Translations under genes and position numbers: made by a program | In this document: positions 25,552 to 33,871 of the stretch, in pieces | Layout: each line of letters begins with the position of its first letter | Position numbering within the stretch: position 1 is the first letter of the stretch | NCBI GenBank assembly: GCA_041662445.1 | Contig: JBAZSL010000005.1 | Coordinates: forward strand, 1 to 64,000 | From: UASB124 sp041662445 | GTDB lineage: Bacteria > Babelota > Babeliae > Babelales > RVW-14 | DNA length: 64,000 nucleotides | Reading direction: 5' to 3' | The notes under the pieces: generated by a model | Told to the model about the DNA's origin: nothing | What the model saw: the letters and a program-made list of their open reading frames with translations, nothing else | Databases searched by the model: none

Positions 25552-25610
25552 GAGCAAAGGCGCCTGCCATCTGTAGCCACGAACGGAGTGAGGGCGAAGG
25601 CGAAAAGTAT
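25552..25610 (-). repeat. About 60-bp repeat directly downstream of tmRNA (copy 2)
   Basis: On the minus strand the sequence leaving the tmRNA 3' end reads ATACTTTTCGCC and later GTGGCTACAGATGG, CAGGCGCCTTTGCTC. It aligns with the repeat that follows tRNA-Glu at 12812-12871, with most bases identical. It separates the tmRNA from the convergent small exported protein gene. Confidence 0.7.
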
Positions 25611-25978
25611 GGAGGCGATGGGAGTCGAACCCATGTCCGCAATAGCACGAGCGCTAAGTCCTACATGCGTATCTCTTGATCATTCTCTTAAACAAAAGCA
25701 AGAGCACCTGCGTTTAAGAGCCGGTTCAGTATACGATGCTGGCTACACCCCTGGAAAAGTCTTACCAACAAAGTTCCATCTGGTTTATACGAGTGGGTCA
25801 GCTGATAGACACGCCGACTTCACAAGAATCGCTAACAGAGCTTATTAGGCAAAGCAAGCGACTGGAGCAGCTGTATAGTCTGCACTTATTTGATTGACGG
25901 TTTCTTTTACGAGTTTGCCATCAAAACTCGGCACGCACTCAGCTCACGTAATATCACGTCAAGACCAAATACGCCCCC
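25610..25978 (-). ncRNA. ssrA: Transfer-messenger RNA (tmRNA)
   Basis: The 5' end GGGGGCG (25978) pairs with the 3' CGCCTCC (25617-25611), followed by discriminator A; CCA is not encoded. The third acceptor pair is G-U, the alanine identity mark. The T arm (GGGTTCGACTCCC) is present. The hairpin CGAGTTTT/AAACTCG precedes the coding part. Resuming at GCA (25883-25881) after ATAAGT, the tag reads ADYTAAPVACFA and stops at tandem TAA TAA (25847-25842). With the charged Ala the tag is AADYTAAPVACFA. The end CFA differs from the usual LAA. The resume codon is inferred from the pattern. Confidence 0.92.
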
Positions 25979-26012
25979 GTAACTTTCAAAGACCTTTACA
26001 AATCTGGTGCTG

Positions 26013-26040
26013 AGTATAATTTAAATTTGCTGAAAGTCAA
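26013..26040 (-). promoter_or_regulatory. Putative tmRNA promoter
   Basis: Minus strand: TTGACT (26040-26035), a 16-nt spacer and TATACT (26018-26013). Both boxes are near consensus, about 35 nt upstream of the mature tmRNA end, which leaves a short precursor to be trimmed. Confidence 0.6.
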
Positions 26041-26075
26041 TAAAAATGCGCTTTGTCAGGGAATATCGAGCGTTT

Positions 26076-26927
26076 ATGAAAAACAAATTTGACACCAAAC
26101 GAGCTCCTTTTACACAACGATTCTCGCAAAATCGTCAAGCATCCGATTTTCCTCGTAAAAAAAAGGCTTATGGCCAACATTTTTTACGTAAACAATCGGT
26201 GGTTGATCACATGATCGAGCGTGTTGCCATTGATGCGACAACCTCGGTTCTTGAAATAGGCTGTGGCGATGGCTTTTTAACCACATCAATTCTTAAACAA
26301 ACTTGTTGTAAGCAACTCTGGTCGTATGAAATTGATAAAGAATGGGTCTCGGTGGTCACCAAAACCATTACCGATCCACGTTTTATCGTCAAAAATCAGG
26401 ATATTTTGACGGTTGACATGAGTGAGCTCAGGCCTCATAAACCATGGGTTGTCTTGGCAAATCTTCCCTATCAAATTACGTTCCCTATTCTTTTTTTGTT
26501 TCAGAAAAATAAAGATTTGTTTACTGAAGGCGTGGTGATGGTTCAGGAGGAAGTTGCTCAAAAAGTTGTTGCGAGCAGCGGCAGAGGCTATGGCCCGACA
26601 ACTCTTTTACTCCAACGCCATTTTACGTGGGAGTTGCTTGAAAAAATTGAACCTACGGCGTTTGAGCCACCGCCAAAAGTTCATTCACGATTATTATATT
26701 TCACATCAATTCAATCGGTTCCCACTATCAAAAACGAAGAAAAATTTTGGATCTTTATACGTAGTTGCTTCAAGCACCCGCGCCAAACATTGCGTAACAA
26801 TCTTAAAGCCCTCTATCGTCTACAGATGGACAAAATTCCACCAGAGGTTCTGAATTTGCGTGCCCAACAAATGCCCTTTGATCAATTTTTATCGTTATGG
26901 ACAAAAATCGATAGTTCTGAAGAGTAG
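26076..26927 (+). CDS. rsmA: 16S rRNA (adenine1518/1519-N6) dimethyltransferase
   Basis: A protein of about 283 residues. It dimethylates two adjacent adenines in the 3' hairpin of 16S rRNA. Motifs: KAYGQHFLRKQSVVDHM (typical N-terminus), SVLEIGCGDGFLTTSIL (SAM-binding motif I), ANLPYQITFPILF (catalytic NLPY) and the C-terminal helical region with RSCFKHPRQTLRNNL. An ATG at 26046 would add ten residues; neither start has a clear ribosome-binding site. A basic N-terminal extension of about 25 residues precedes the core. Confidence 0.92.
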   Translation: MKNKFDTKRAPFTQRFSQNRQASDFPRKKKAYGQHFLRKQSVVDHMIERVAIDATTSVLEIGCGDGFLTTSILKQTCCKQLWSYEIDKEWVSVVTKTITDPRFIVKNQDILTVDMSELRPHKPWVVLANLPYQITFPILFLFQKNKDLFTEGVVMVQEEVAQKVVASSGRGYGPTTLLLQRHFTWELLEKIEPTAFEPPPKVHSRLLYFTSIQSVPTIKNEEKFWIFIRSCFKHPRQTLRNNLKALYRLQMDKIPPEVLNLRAQQMPFDQFLSLWTKIDSSEE

Positions 26928-27005
26928 TGGAAATAAAACGTGAAACGATTTACACTTTGGGCCATTCAGATCAGGTGGTTGAGAGTTATCTAACGGGGAA
27001 AACTC

Positions 27006-27968
27006 ATGGAAAATACAAAGCAGTTCAAAACAATTTTGCAGATGATTGGCAATACGCCTCTGATGCGCTTGGAATTTGGAACAAACCCAACATTGCTAGC
27101 AAAATTAGAAATGCTCAATCCTGGTGGAAGCATTAAAGATCGCAGTGCGCTTTTTATGGTGGAAGAAGCTGAACGCACCGGCAAGCTCATGCCTGGTGGC
27201 ACTATTGTTGAAGCCTCTTCGGGTAATCAGGGCATTGCCTTGGCGATGATTGGCAAAGTTAAAGGTTATCGCGTCATTATTACGGTTCCGGATCGCACCG
27301 CTCATGAAAAAGTTGCCGCATTGCGTGCTTATGGCGCTGAAGTTCATGTATGCCCTAATACCGATTCACACGATGATCCACGTAATTATCATACACTTGC
27401 TGAACGTATGGCGCATACCATTCCCGGTGCACATATGCCCAACCAATATTTCAACAAGGCCAACCCTAAAGCACATTACACCACTACCGGCCCTGAAATC
27501 TGGCAACAGACTGAAGGCACAATTACTCATTTCATTTGTGGCGCCGGCAGCTGCGGAACCATTTCGGGTGTTGGCCGTTATTTAAAAGAACAAAATTCAA
27601 ACGTCAAAATCATTGGCGTTGATGCAGCAACATCGATGTATTCAAGCAAAGAGCCAAAAGCATACAATGTTGAAGGACTTGGTATTGATGTTATCAGCGA
27701 CACTTTTGATCAAGCAGTAATCGACGAGATTATACCGATTAGTGATGATAACGCATTTGCCATGACACAAAAATTAGCGACGCAGCATGGTATCTTGGTG
27801 GGTATCAGCAGCGGCGCAGTAATGCACGTTGCTCTTGAATATACAAAAAAGTTAAGCACTCACGACGTGGTCGTGGTTATTTTTGCCGACTCCGGTCGTA
27901 ATTACTTAAGCAAAGTATTTACGCCTCTTGCCCATCGCGAGACAACGGAAACTGCATGTCAATTCTGA
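27006..27968 (+). CDS. PLP-dependent cysteine synthase / cystathionine beta-synthase family enzyme
   Basis: A 320-residue cytosolic enzyme. The PLP Lys is in NPGGSIKDRSA, the substrate loop is SSGNQGIALAM (most relatives have TSGNTG) and the phosphate loop is GAGSCGTISGVGRYL. YFNKANPKAHYTTTGPEIWQQ resembles the cystathionine beta-synthase branch more than CysK. There is no C-terminal CBS domain. It makes cysteine or cystathionine from an activated serine and a sulfur nucleophile; which one cannot be told. It overlaps dapF by 13 bp, suggesting co-transcription. Confidence 0.82.
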   Translation: MENTKQFKTILQMIGNTPLMRLEFGTNPTLLAKLEMLNPGGSIKDRSALFMVEEAERTGKLMPGGTIVEASSGNQGIALAMIGKVKGYRVIITVPDRTAHEKVAALRAYGAEVHVCPNTDSHDDPRNYHTLAERMAHTIPGAHMPNQYFNKANPKAHYTTTGPEIWQQTEGTITHFICGAGSCGTISGVGRYLKEQNSNVKIIGVDAATSMYSSKEPKAYNVEGLGIDVISDTFDQAVIDEIIPISDDNAFAMTQKLATQHGILVGISSGAVMHVALEYTKKLSTHDVVVVIFADSGRNYLSKVFTPLAHRETTETACQF

Positions 27969-28849
27969 AAAACTTTATCAAATACCAATCATTGGGAAAT
28001 GATTTTATTATTTTTGATTGGTACAAAAAGCCATTAACCTTTATGCAGAATGAACTTAAGGGAATGGCGTGGAAACAATTTGTAATGCGCATATGCGATC
28101 GGCACTATGGCGTTGGCGCTGATGGTGTTTTGATCATAACCGGATGCCCACAAGCGGGAATGCCGGAAATGCTCATTTTTAACGCTGATGGCAATCAAGC
28201 GGAGAACTGTCTTAATGGGCTACGATGTGTGGCCCATTATCTTTTTACTACGTATCATTTTCCTGAAAATTTTTTTGTAAAAATTGGCGCACGTGTTGCT
28301 GAATGCATCGTTCAACACACACGACAAGGGCAGGCATGCGAAATTATTACGCGTGTTGGTGCCATAAACTATGAAGGTGAACGGGAGATTGTTGTAGAAC
28401 AGACGCCGCTCAAAGGCCATGTTGTATCAATAGGCAATCCGCATTTTATTATTTTTGATAAAAAAGATGCATCATGGGTGCGCGCTCATGGTCCGGCAAT
28501 TGAATCGCATGAAAGCTTCCCTCACAAGACCAACGTCGAATTCATATGGCAGTCTCGTGCAGGAGATAACAGTTCTTATGAGGTAACTGTTTTTGAACGT
28601 GGTTGCGGCATCACACTTGCCTGTAGCTCTGGCGCTGCGTGCATTACCGGTCTTCTGTTTCAAAAAAACCTCATCGTAAAAGAACAAAAAGTCACCTTGC
28701 ATATGCAGGGTGGTTCATTGGTTGTCTGGGTCGATCCAGATGGATCGGTTGTCCTCCAATCAAGTGCTCGACCAATTTTTTGTGGCATATTTGAAGAGCC
28801 TGTTGAGGCGTCACAAGTTTTTAGTCAAGATGTTGTGGTTGAGCGCTAA
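27956..28849 (+). CDS. dapF: Diaminopimelate epimerase
   Basis: A 297-residue protein that converts LL- to meso-diaminopimelate for peptidoglycan and lysine. Both catalytic Cys are present: NADGNQAENCLNGLRC in the first half and ERGCGITLACSSGAA in the second. The start KYQSLGNDFIIFDW and GVGADGVLII are typical. It begins inside the end of the preceding PLP-enzyme gene. No other lysine-pathway gene lies nearby. Confidence 0.92.
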   Translation: MSILKNFIKYQSLGNDFIIFDWYKKPLTFMQNELKGMAWKQFVMRICDRHYGVGADGVLIITGCPQAGMPEMLIFNADGNQAENCLNGLRCVAHYLFTTYHFPENFFVKIGARVAECIVQHTRQGQACEIITRVGAINYEGEREIVVEQTPLKGHVVSIGNPHFIIFDKKDASWVRAHGPAIESHESFPHKTNVEFIWQSRAGDNSSYEVTVFERGCGITLACSSGAACITGLLFQKNLIVKEQKVTLHMQGGSLVVWVDPDGSVVLQSSARPIFCGIFEEPVEASQVFSQDVVVER

Positions 28850-28958
28850 ATCAAACTATCTGCTCAGTTCTGCTGACTTTTAATAGCCAATCAACGTACA
28901 CTAAGGTTTAAAAGGTGGAAGAAGGAAAAAGGAGAACAAACCTGTACGGAAGAACTTT

Positions 28959-29867
28959 ATGGTGTCTAACTTTGTTGTACCGTTAACGGTCCCCGAAAAA
29001 TCACGCGATATTTTTTCCCAAAATTATACAAAAGCCACCGAAAATTCTGGACGGCTTTTTTTATTTGCCGGCGATCAAAAAGTCGAACATCTCAATAAAG
29101 ATTTTTACGGACCCGGCATTGCACCTGACGATGCCGACCCGCGTCATTTGTTTGAAATAGCCAGTAAAGCCCGCATCGGAGCTTTTGCAACTCATTTAGG
29201 GCTGCTTGCCCGTTATGCTGGTGATTATCGCAACGTGCGCTATGTGGTCAAACTCAATGGCAAAACTGATCTTGTTCCGGCAACAGATTCAGATCCACGT
29301 AGTTACTGTTGGCACTCGGTAGCAGACGTTGCGGCATGTAAGTCACATACGGGTCTTGATATTGTTGGTGTGGGCATCACCGTTTATCTGGGAAGCGAAT
29401 ACGAATCTCGCATGCTTGCTGCCGCCGCACAGGCTGTCTATGAAGCGCATCAAAATGGATTGCTTGCCATTGTTTGGATGTATCCACGTGGACGCGCCAT
29501 TACTGATGAGCGGCATCCGGACATTATTGCAGGCGCCGCTGGTGTTGCTGCATGCTTAGGCGCAGATTTTGTTAAAGTAAATGCTCCCAAGGCATCGGAC
29601 GGACGTAAAAGTGCCGAATTATTGCGCATCGCAACCATGGCTGCTGGAACAACTAAAGTTATTTGTTCAGGAGGTTCTTCTAAAGACGCTGCTCACTTCT
29701 TACAAGATCTACATCATCAAATACATAATGGCGGCGCACAAGGTGCTGCAATTGGCAGAAATATTCATCAAAAAAGTCTTCCTGAGGCAATCAAATTTTG
29801 CCACGCATTGAGCGCTCTTATAATCGACGATGTCGATATAACGGAGGCAATAAAATTTCTGAACTAA
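28959..29867 (+). CDS. fbaB: Class I fructose-bisphosphate aldolase, archaeal/FbaB type
   Basis: A 302-residue TIM-barrel enzyme of the DeoC/FbaB family. LFAGDQKVEHLNKDF near the N-terminus, VWMYPRGRAI in the middle and LGADFVKVNAP with the probable Schiff-base Lys all fit, as do the phosphate loops ICSGGSSKDA and GAAIGRNIHQ. It cleaves or forms fructose-1,6-bisphosphate in the cytosol. Together with ppsA it gives part of a glycolytic/gluconeogenic route. It is followed after 27 bp by the LOG gene. Confidence 0.85.
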   Translation: MVSNFVVPLTVPEKSRDIFSQNYTKATENSGRLFLFAGDQKVEHLNKDFYGPGIAPDDADPRHLFEIASKARIGAFATHLGLLARYAGDYRNVRYVVKLNGKTDLVPATDSDPRSYCWHSVADVAACKSHTGLDIVGVGITVYLGSEYESRMLAAAAQAVYEAHQNGLLAIVWMYPRGRAITDERHPDIIAGAAGVAACLGADFVKVNAPKASDGRKSAELLRIATMAAGTTKVICSGGSSKDAAHFLQDLHHQIHNGGAQGAAIGRNIHQKSLPEAIKFCHALSALIIDDVDITEAIKFLN

Positions 29868-29894
29868 GATGATCAAAGTAAGGGGGGACGAGAA

Positions 29895-30623
29895 ATGAAA
29901 ATGCGACGCCTTTTTGAATACACGCGATTTCTCAAAAGTTTATTCAAAATCAATGCACGACTTATGTGGGGAATGTGGCGGCTTACACGACTTCCGCAAC
30001 CAGCGATAACCGTTTTTGGCGGATCTCGTATTCCTCATGATAGCGTTCACTCCAAGATGGCAACACAACTCACCAAAATGCTTGCCGGTGAAGGTTTTTC
30101 TATAATCACCGGTGGTGGCCCTGGAATTATGGCTGCAGCAAACCAGGGCGCTATCGAATTTTTAAAGGAGTGCAATTTGTCGGGGAATTGCCCCAACCAA
30201 ATTATTTCTGCCGGCATCGGACTTTTACGTTTAAATGTTGAAAAAGACAATCCTTACGTCCAAGAGAATATCCAGATGACACACTTTTTCTCGCGCAAGT
30301 GGCTTTTGGTACGTTATTCGGTCGGCTTTGTAATTTTCCCTGGTGGTTTTGGGACCATGGACGAACTTTTTGAGATTGTAACATTGGTACAGTGCAACCG
30401 CATGGCCAAAGTACCCATCGTCATGATTGATAAAGGTTATTGGCAGCCACTTTTTGAATGGATTGATCATAGAGCAGTGACCTACGGACTTGTGACCCCG
30501 GAAGATAAAAATATTCTTATAGCGGTGGACACGGTTGAAGAGGCGTTCAAAATTATTTCTGAACGCTGCAAAAAATTCGACAAGTCTTTACTGTATAACG
30601 GCAACAATAACAACGGTCACTGA
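29895..30623 (+). CDS. LOG family protein (nucleotide 5'-monophosphate phosphoribohydrolase)
   Basis: A 242-residue protein with the two LOG hallmarks: GGGPGIMAAANQGA and PGGFGTMDELFE. The family, once called lysine decarboxylase-like, cleaves nucleoside monophosphates to free base and ribose-5-phosphate. An N-terminal basic helix of about 35 residues precedes the Rossmann core (ITVFGGSRIP). The physiological substrate cannot be told from sequence. Confidence 0.88.
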   Translation: MKMRRLFEYTRFLKSLFKINARLMWGMWRLTRLPQPAITVFGGSRIPHDSVHSKMATQLTKMLAGEGFSIITGGGPGIMAAANQGAIEFLKECNLSGNCPNQIISAGIGLLRLNVEKDNPYVQENIQMTHFFSRKWLLVRYSVGFVIFPGGFGTMDELFEIVTLVQCNRMAKVPIVMIDKGYWQPLFEWIDHRAVTYGLVTPEDKNILIAVDTVEEAFKIISERCKKFDKSLLYNGNNNNGH

Positions 30624-30734
30624 TTAAGAGACTGTTCACCCATATTCGTTGATTAAAAAGTAATCCTTTTTATAATTACTTCTTGTTGCCTATCGTTACT
30701 TCCTGTAACCGTCAGACGCAAGGAGAAAGTAGTC

Positions 30735-31226
30735 ATGCAAGCACGTCATTTAACGCTTTTATTGCCACTCGCATTGCTCTGTATCTTCCCAACTGCCCGC
30801 GCAATGCTCACCCACGAACAACACAGGCAGTTGGAACTTTTTGAACAACAGTTAATACAACAAAATTTTGAAGATGGGCCTGTACAAGATTTTTTGAGTC
30901 AACTGTCCCTACGCGTACAAGAAACACTTAATGACACCGCACAAGCATTGGCTCTGCAAAAAAGATTGCCTATAGAACACATCATCTCATTGTATGTTGA
31001 AGACCTAATTGAGTTGCTGCAACTGAGCGAAGAGGACGGTCAAACGTGTCGCCTGCTCGCTAGAGAAAGCTTTGAGAAAAGCCTTGCTTCAAGAAAAATG
31101 CAAAATATTCACATATCACAGTTAGTCATGAAGGTACTCGTAGTCATTGTCATATTTTATCTTCTTTTTGTACCAGCCAAAGGATGCCTGTGTTGCGCAC
31201 GCGCTCATTCACCTACGGACTTATGA
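30735..31226 (+). CDS. Exported protein with C-terminal membrane anchor, unknown function
   Basis: A 163-residue protein. A signal peptide (LTLLLPLALLCIFPTARA) is followed by a Gln/Glu-rich helical domain and a C-terminal membrane helix (VMKVLVVIVIFYLLFV) with a Cys-rich tail (CLCCARAHS). A good ribosome-binding site (AAGGAGA) precedes the ATG. Its 3' end overlaps the next gene by 43 bp in another frame. No family is recognised. Confidence 0.6.
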   Translation: MQARHLTLLLPLALLCIFPTARAMLTHEQHRQLELFEQQLIQQNFEDGPVQDFLSQLSLRVQETLNDTAQALALQKRLPIEHIISLYVEDLIELLQLSEEDGQTCRLLARESFEKSLASRKMQNIHISQLVMKVLVVIVIFYLLFVPAKGCLCCARAHSPTDL

Positions 31227-31765
31227 CATTGCTCATACCGGCTGCTCTAATCGGAGCACAAGTTGCTCCCGAACCAGCAATCACCGCTTTTACGCCATTG
31301 CAGAAATTGGCAACGGCGTTTGTTACAACAGAGTCGATCCAATATGCATTCAACGAAACTTTCATTTTCATATGTAACTTGCTCGTGCAACAGCCTGATA
31401 ATCGAAGCGCTATCAAAGAATGGTTACGCAGACAGAACTTTGGTCAAGAAATTAATTTTCATGTTGATGCGATAAAAAAGCAGATAAACAATATTGGCAG
31501 ATCTATGCGTAAATATACACATATTCGAAGTGAGTCCGAGCTTCCGCTAGAGAATGTTAATTCTTACCTCATGAGAACAGGTACAGCCCTTGAACATGAA
31601 CATAGACAATTCCACATCAGATTGATCATTCTTGCCGCGTTACTTGATCACTACGCTGACAGCAATATTTTTTCTGATATCAAGTTGCTACAAAAGGTGG
31701 TGGCAGAACAGCAGAGGCCAAGCATGCTGGAATGTGTCTCGTGGCTTCATCACTTCGGTGTTTAA
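31184..31765 (+). CDS. Exported protein of a local paralogous family (AQV-P type), unknown function
   Basis: A 193-residue protein with a signal peptide ending in LIPAALIGAQVAPEP. The mature protein is helical. It is clearly related to the protein at 35800-36399: both have GAQVxPxxxIxxFxPLQxLA after the signal peptide, then FxxICxxxxxQ and LExEHRQF/LEHEQRF with IILAxLLD near the C-terminus. The protein at 40290 shares the AQIVPP start. No known domain is seen. It overlaps the preceding gene by 43 bp. Confidence 0.65.
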   Translation: MPVLRTRSFTYGLMTLLIPAALIGAQVAPEPAITAFTPLQKLATAFVTTESIQYAFNETFIFICNLLVQQPDNRSAIKEWLRRQNFGQEINFHVDAIKKQINNIGRSMRKYTHIRSESELPLENVNSYLMRTGTALEHEHRQFHIRLIILAALLDHYADSNIFSDIKLLQKVVAEQQRPSMLECVSWLHHFGV

Positions 31766-31803
31766 AGCTGCCTGACACGCATCGTCGTTTTTGGCACTAT
31801 TCT

Positions 31804-32646
31804 TTAGGAAACTATTTTCAACACAAGCGTATCTGGCAACCAGTTTAATTTTCTGAGCAGGCACGAATAAAACCAAGACGGCTCTATGTGCTGCGCACCT
31901 TTAAAAACTTGATCAACAATGTAGCGTGCTTCGTCAGTAGCCTGATGAGTGAATGGCATTGGACGAGGAGCTTTGAGCATCTCCGTTGCCACGGGGCCAG
32001 GCAACACAAGAATAAATCCAATATTATCATTGAGGTACTGCAAGCGCAGTGCTTTGAAGCAGGCATTAAGTGCGGACTTGCTTGCGCCATAGCCACCAGC
32101 TCCAGGACCTGCGAAGAGTGCATTAACTGAAGATGTTGCAACAAAAGTTCCACCGCCATAGGTTGTTACTCCATTGAGCCATGCGTCGACCCATGCAATA
32201 ACCCCAAAGTAATTGGTATCAAATATCTGTCGGTGATTGTTGAGAAGTGGTTGAAATTTGCCATCGGCATAGCCGGTACCAGCATTCAAGAAGAAAAGTG
32301 TTGGTTGTAGCCCCTGCTTTTTAATCGCCTCAGAGACTGTTGCAACCTGTTCTGGAATGCTTACATCGCATACATATGGAATAAATGCTTCGCCAAACTC
32401 ATGAGCAACCTCTTTGAGTATCTCTTCCCTCCGTGCAATACCAATAACCTTCCACCCACGGTTTATCATCTCACGAGCTACTTCACGCCCAATTCCCGAT
32501 GATGCACCGGTGATCAGACATGTTTTGGTTGATTGATTGATGGGAACGCTTTTGTTGAATAGTGAGAATATAACGAGCGTGCTCAAAAGTAGTGCTGATG
32601 CTCCTGTAAAAACGTAAGCAAACCATTTAAAAAACTTGATGAACAT
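31804..32646 (-). CDS. Membrane-anchored short-chain dehydrogenase/reductase
   Basis: The protein has 280 residues from ATG 32646; a longer frame exists to 32718. An N-terminal membrane helix (FAYVFTGASALLLSTLVIFSL) anchors a classical SDR domain: TGASSGIGREV (NAD(P) loop), FFLNAGTG (NAG motif), SSVN and YGASK (catalytic Tyr and Lys), LVLPGPVATEM. The substrate is unknown; membrane-anchored relatives act on lipids or ketones. Confidence 0.82.
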   Translation of the reverse strand: MFIKFFKWFAYVFTGASALLLSTLVIFSLFNKSVPINQSTKTCLITGASSGIGREVAREMINRGWKVIGIARREEILKEVAHEFGEAFIPYVCDVSIPEQVATVSEAIKKQGLQPTLFFLNAGTGYADGKFQPLLNNHRQIFDTNYFGVIAWVDAWLNGVTTYGGGTFVATSSVNALFAGPGAGGYGASKSALNACFKALRLQYLNDNIGFILVLPGPVATEMLKAPRPMPFTHQATDEARYIVDQVFKGAQHIEPSWFYSCLLRKLNWLPDTLVLKIVS

Positions 32647-32840
32647 GAAAGATCCATTTCTTTTAAAATTTTTTTTTAACGTGTAAATAATCTTCGGCTG
32701 GCGACCTATCTTTTCCATTCAGGTTAAAAAATTCTGAGAAGTTGTAGCACTATAGTGATAATGCACTGGTTCGCTCGTCAGAATTTTGTTAAATTTTGTT
32801 TGTAACCAATGATAACAAAGTCAGAGAGAAGGTGCCTGCA

Positions 32841-33368
32841 ATGAAGAAAAATTTGCATATTCTGTCGCTGACGCTCGTTGCTATATGGCGTTTCAGTAGT
32901 CTGTTGAGTATGGAGGCTGATAATACCCCCCTTATTGAAGCGAATAAAAAACAAGCAGTTTTCACGAATGCCATAAAAAATGGCGACGTCCAACTTATTA
33001 AATGGCTTTTGCAAAAAAAATTTCATCCAGAATTCGCTGTAGAAGATTCAACCCGCACACCGCTCGGCCTTGCCTGCGAATGTTTAAACGACAAAATCAG
33101 GCATTTCAACATGCAGATTAAAGAGCCCGAGAGTGCGTGGCATGGGTGCTGCGGCTTCGGTTGTCTAAAAAAAACCGCGGGGAACATTGAAACGTTCAAA
33201 GAAATTATTTTTCTTCTCGCAGACCGTATAAAGCCAAATTTTTCCGACCAAATAAGTATAGAAGTAACTCTCGAATGGCTTACAGGACCGTATGAAGACA
33301 AAGAACTTAGCGACCTATTACAACGGCTCCTTCCGCCGAAAATTGAAGGACTGGGTTATCAGACATAA
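32841..33368 (+). CDS. Exported degenerate ankyrin-like protein
   Basis: The protein has 175 residues from ATG 32841, after GAGAGAAGG. A signal peptide (LHILSLTLVAIWRFSSLLS) is followed by one ankyrin-like unit (FTNAIKNGDVQLIKWLL-QKKFHPE, then TPLGLACECL). A Cys patch (HGCCGFGCLKK) and a helix (FKEIIFLLADRI) correspond to LCGWFKN and LKRVIALLSS in the ankyrin protein at 2703-3386, so the two appear to be paralogues. Confidence 0.65.
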   Translation: MKKNLHILSLTLVAIWRFSSLLSMEADNTPLIEANKKQAVFTNAIKNGDVQLIKWLLQKKFHPEFAVEDSTRTPLGLACECLNDKIRHFNMQIKEPESAWHGCCGFGCLKKTAGNIETFKEIIFLLADRIKPNFSDQISIEVTLEWLTGPYEDKELSDLLQRLLPPKIEGLGYQT

Positions 33369-33871
33369 TTTGTTTGTCATACAAAATGTCATAATTTTTT
33401 TTCATCATTGCAAAAATGAGAAGGACCATGGGTTGTCGCATCCATAGTCCCCTTAATGGCCAATGTCTTTTACACTTTACCGAAAGTTTTAAAACCACGC
33501 CCCATGTTCAAAGTAGCCGGCAGCGCGATGTGATTCCCAATCGAATTTGTACCCCAGTGCTTTAGAATTCTTGAGATAGCCTGCAACCTTTCCATTCCAC
33601 ATAGACCTGGCATAATCCTCAACGTCTAGGCCGCGTTTGCTTGCTCGATCTTAATTGATCATCCCATTAGCCCTCCCTCATTGATACCGTTGACTCAGCT
33701 GTCTTTTTAGACAGTTAAAAACATACATACAGATCATTTTTTTTAAACAACTGTAAAAATTATTTGTTCGTTCATTTTGTTTATTCTTTTTTTTCCAAGC
33801 GTGCTATTAAGTCACACGACGACTGCCATCCAACAATATTTCCAGCACTACGTTTTTGCAGGTAAAGACGA
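33369..33871. other. Gene-poor region holding a decayed small ORF
   Basis: These 503 bp lie between two oppositely oriented genes and contain no intact gene that I can support. They hold a broken 56-codon ORF (33489-33662, separate entry) and a short hairpin, CTGTCT-TTTT-AGACAG, near 33709-33724. The rest is AT-rich and unremarkable. Confidence 0.5.
33489..33662 (-). pseudogene. Small ORF broken by a stop at codon 4
   Basis: On the minus strand a good ribosome-binding site (GGGAGGG, 33677-33671) precedes ATG ATC AAT TAA. The same frame then stays open for 53 codons, reading DRASKRGLDVEDYARSMWNG and later FDWESHRAAGYFEHGAWF to a TAA at 33489. The composition is protein-like, and start, spacing and frame agree, so this looks like a gene for a protein of about 57 residues with one nonsense mutation. 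I do not recognise the family. Confidence 0.5.

Noticed and set aside
26927..27136. 69-codon ORF between rsmA and the PLP-enzyme gene
   Set aside because: It overlaps the true start of the PLP enzyme in another frame and has no matching features.
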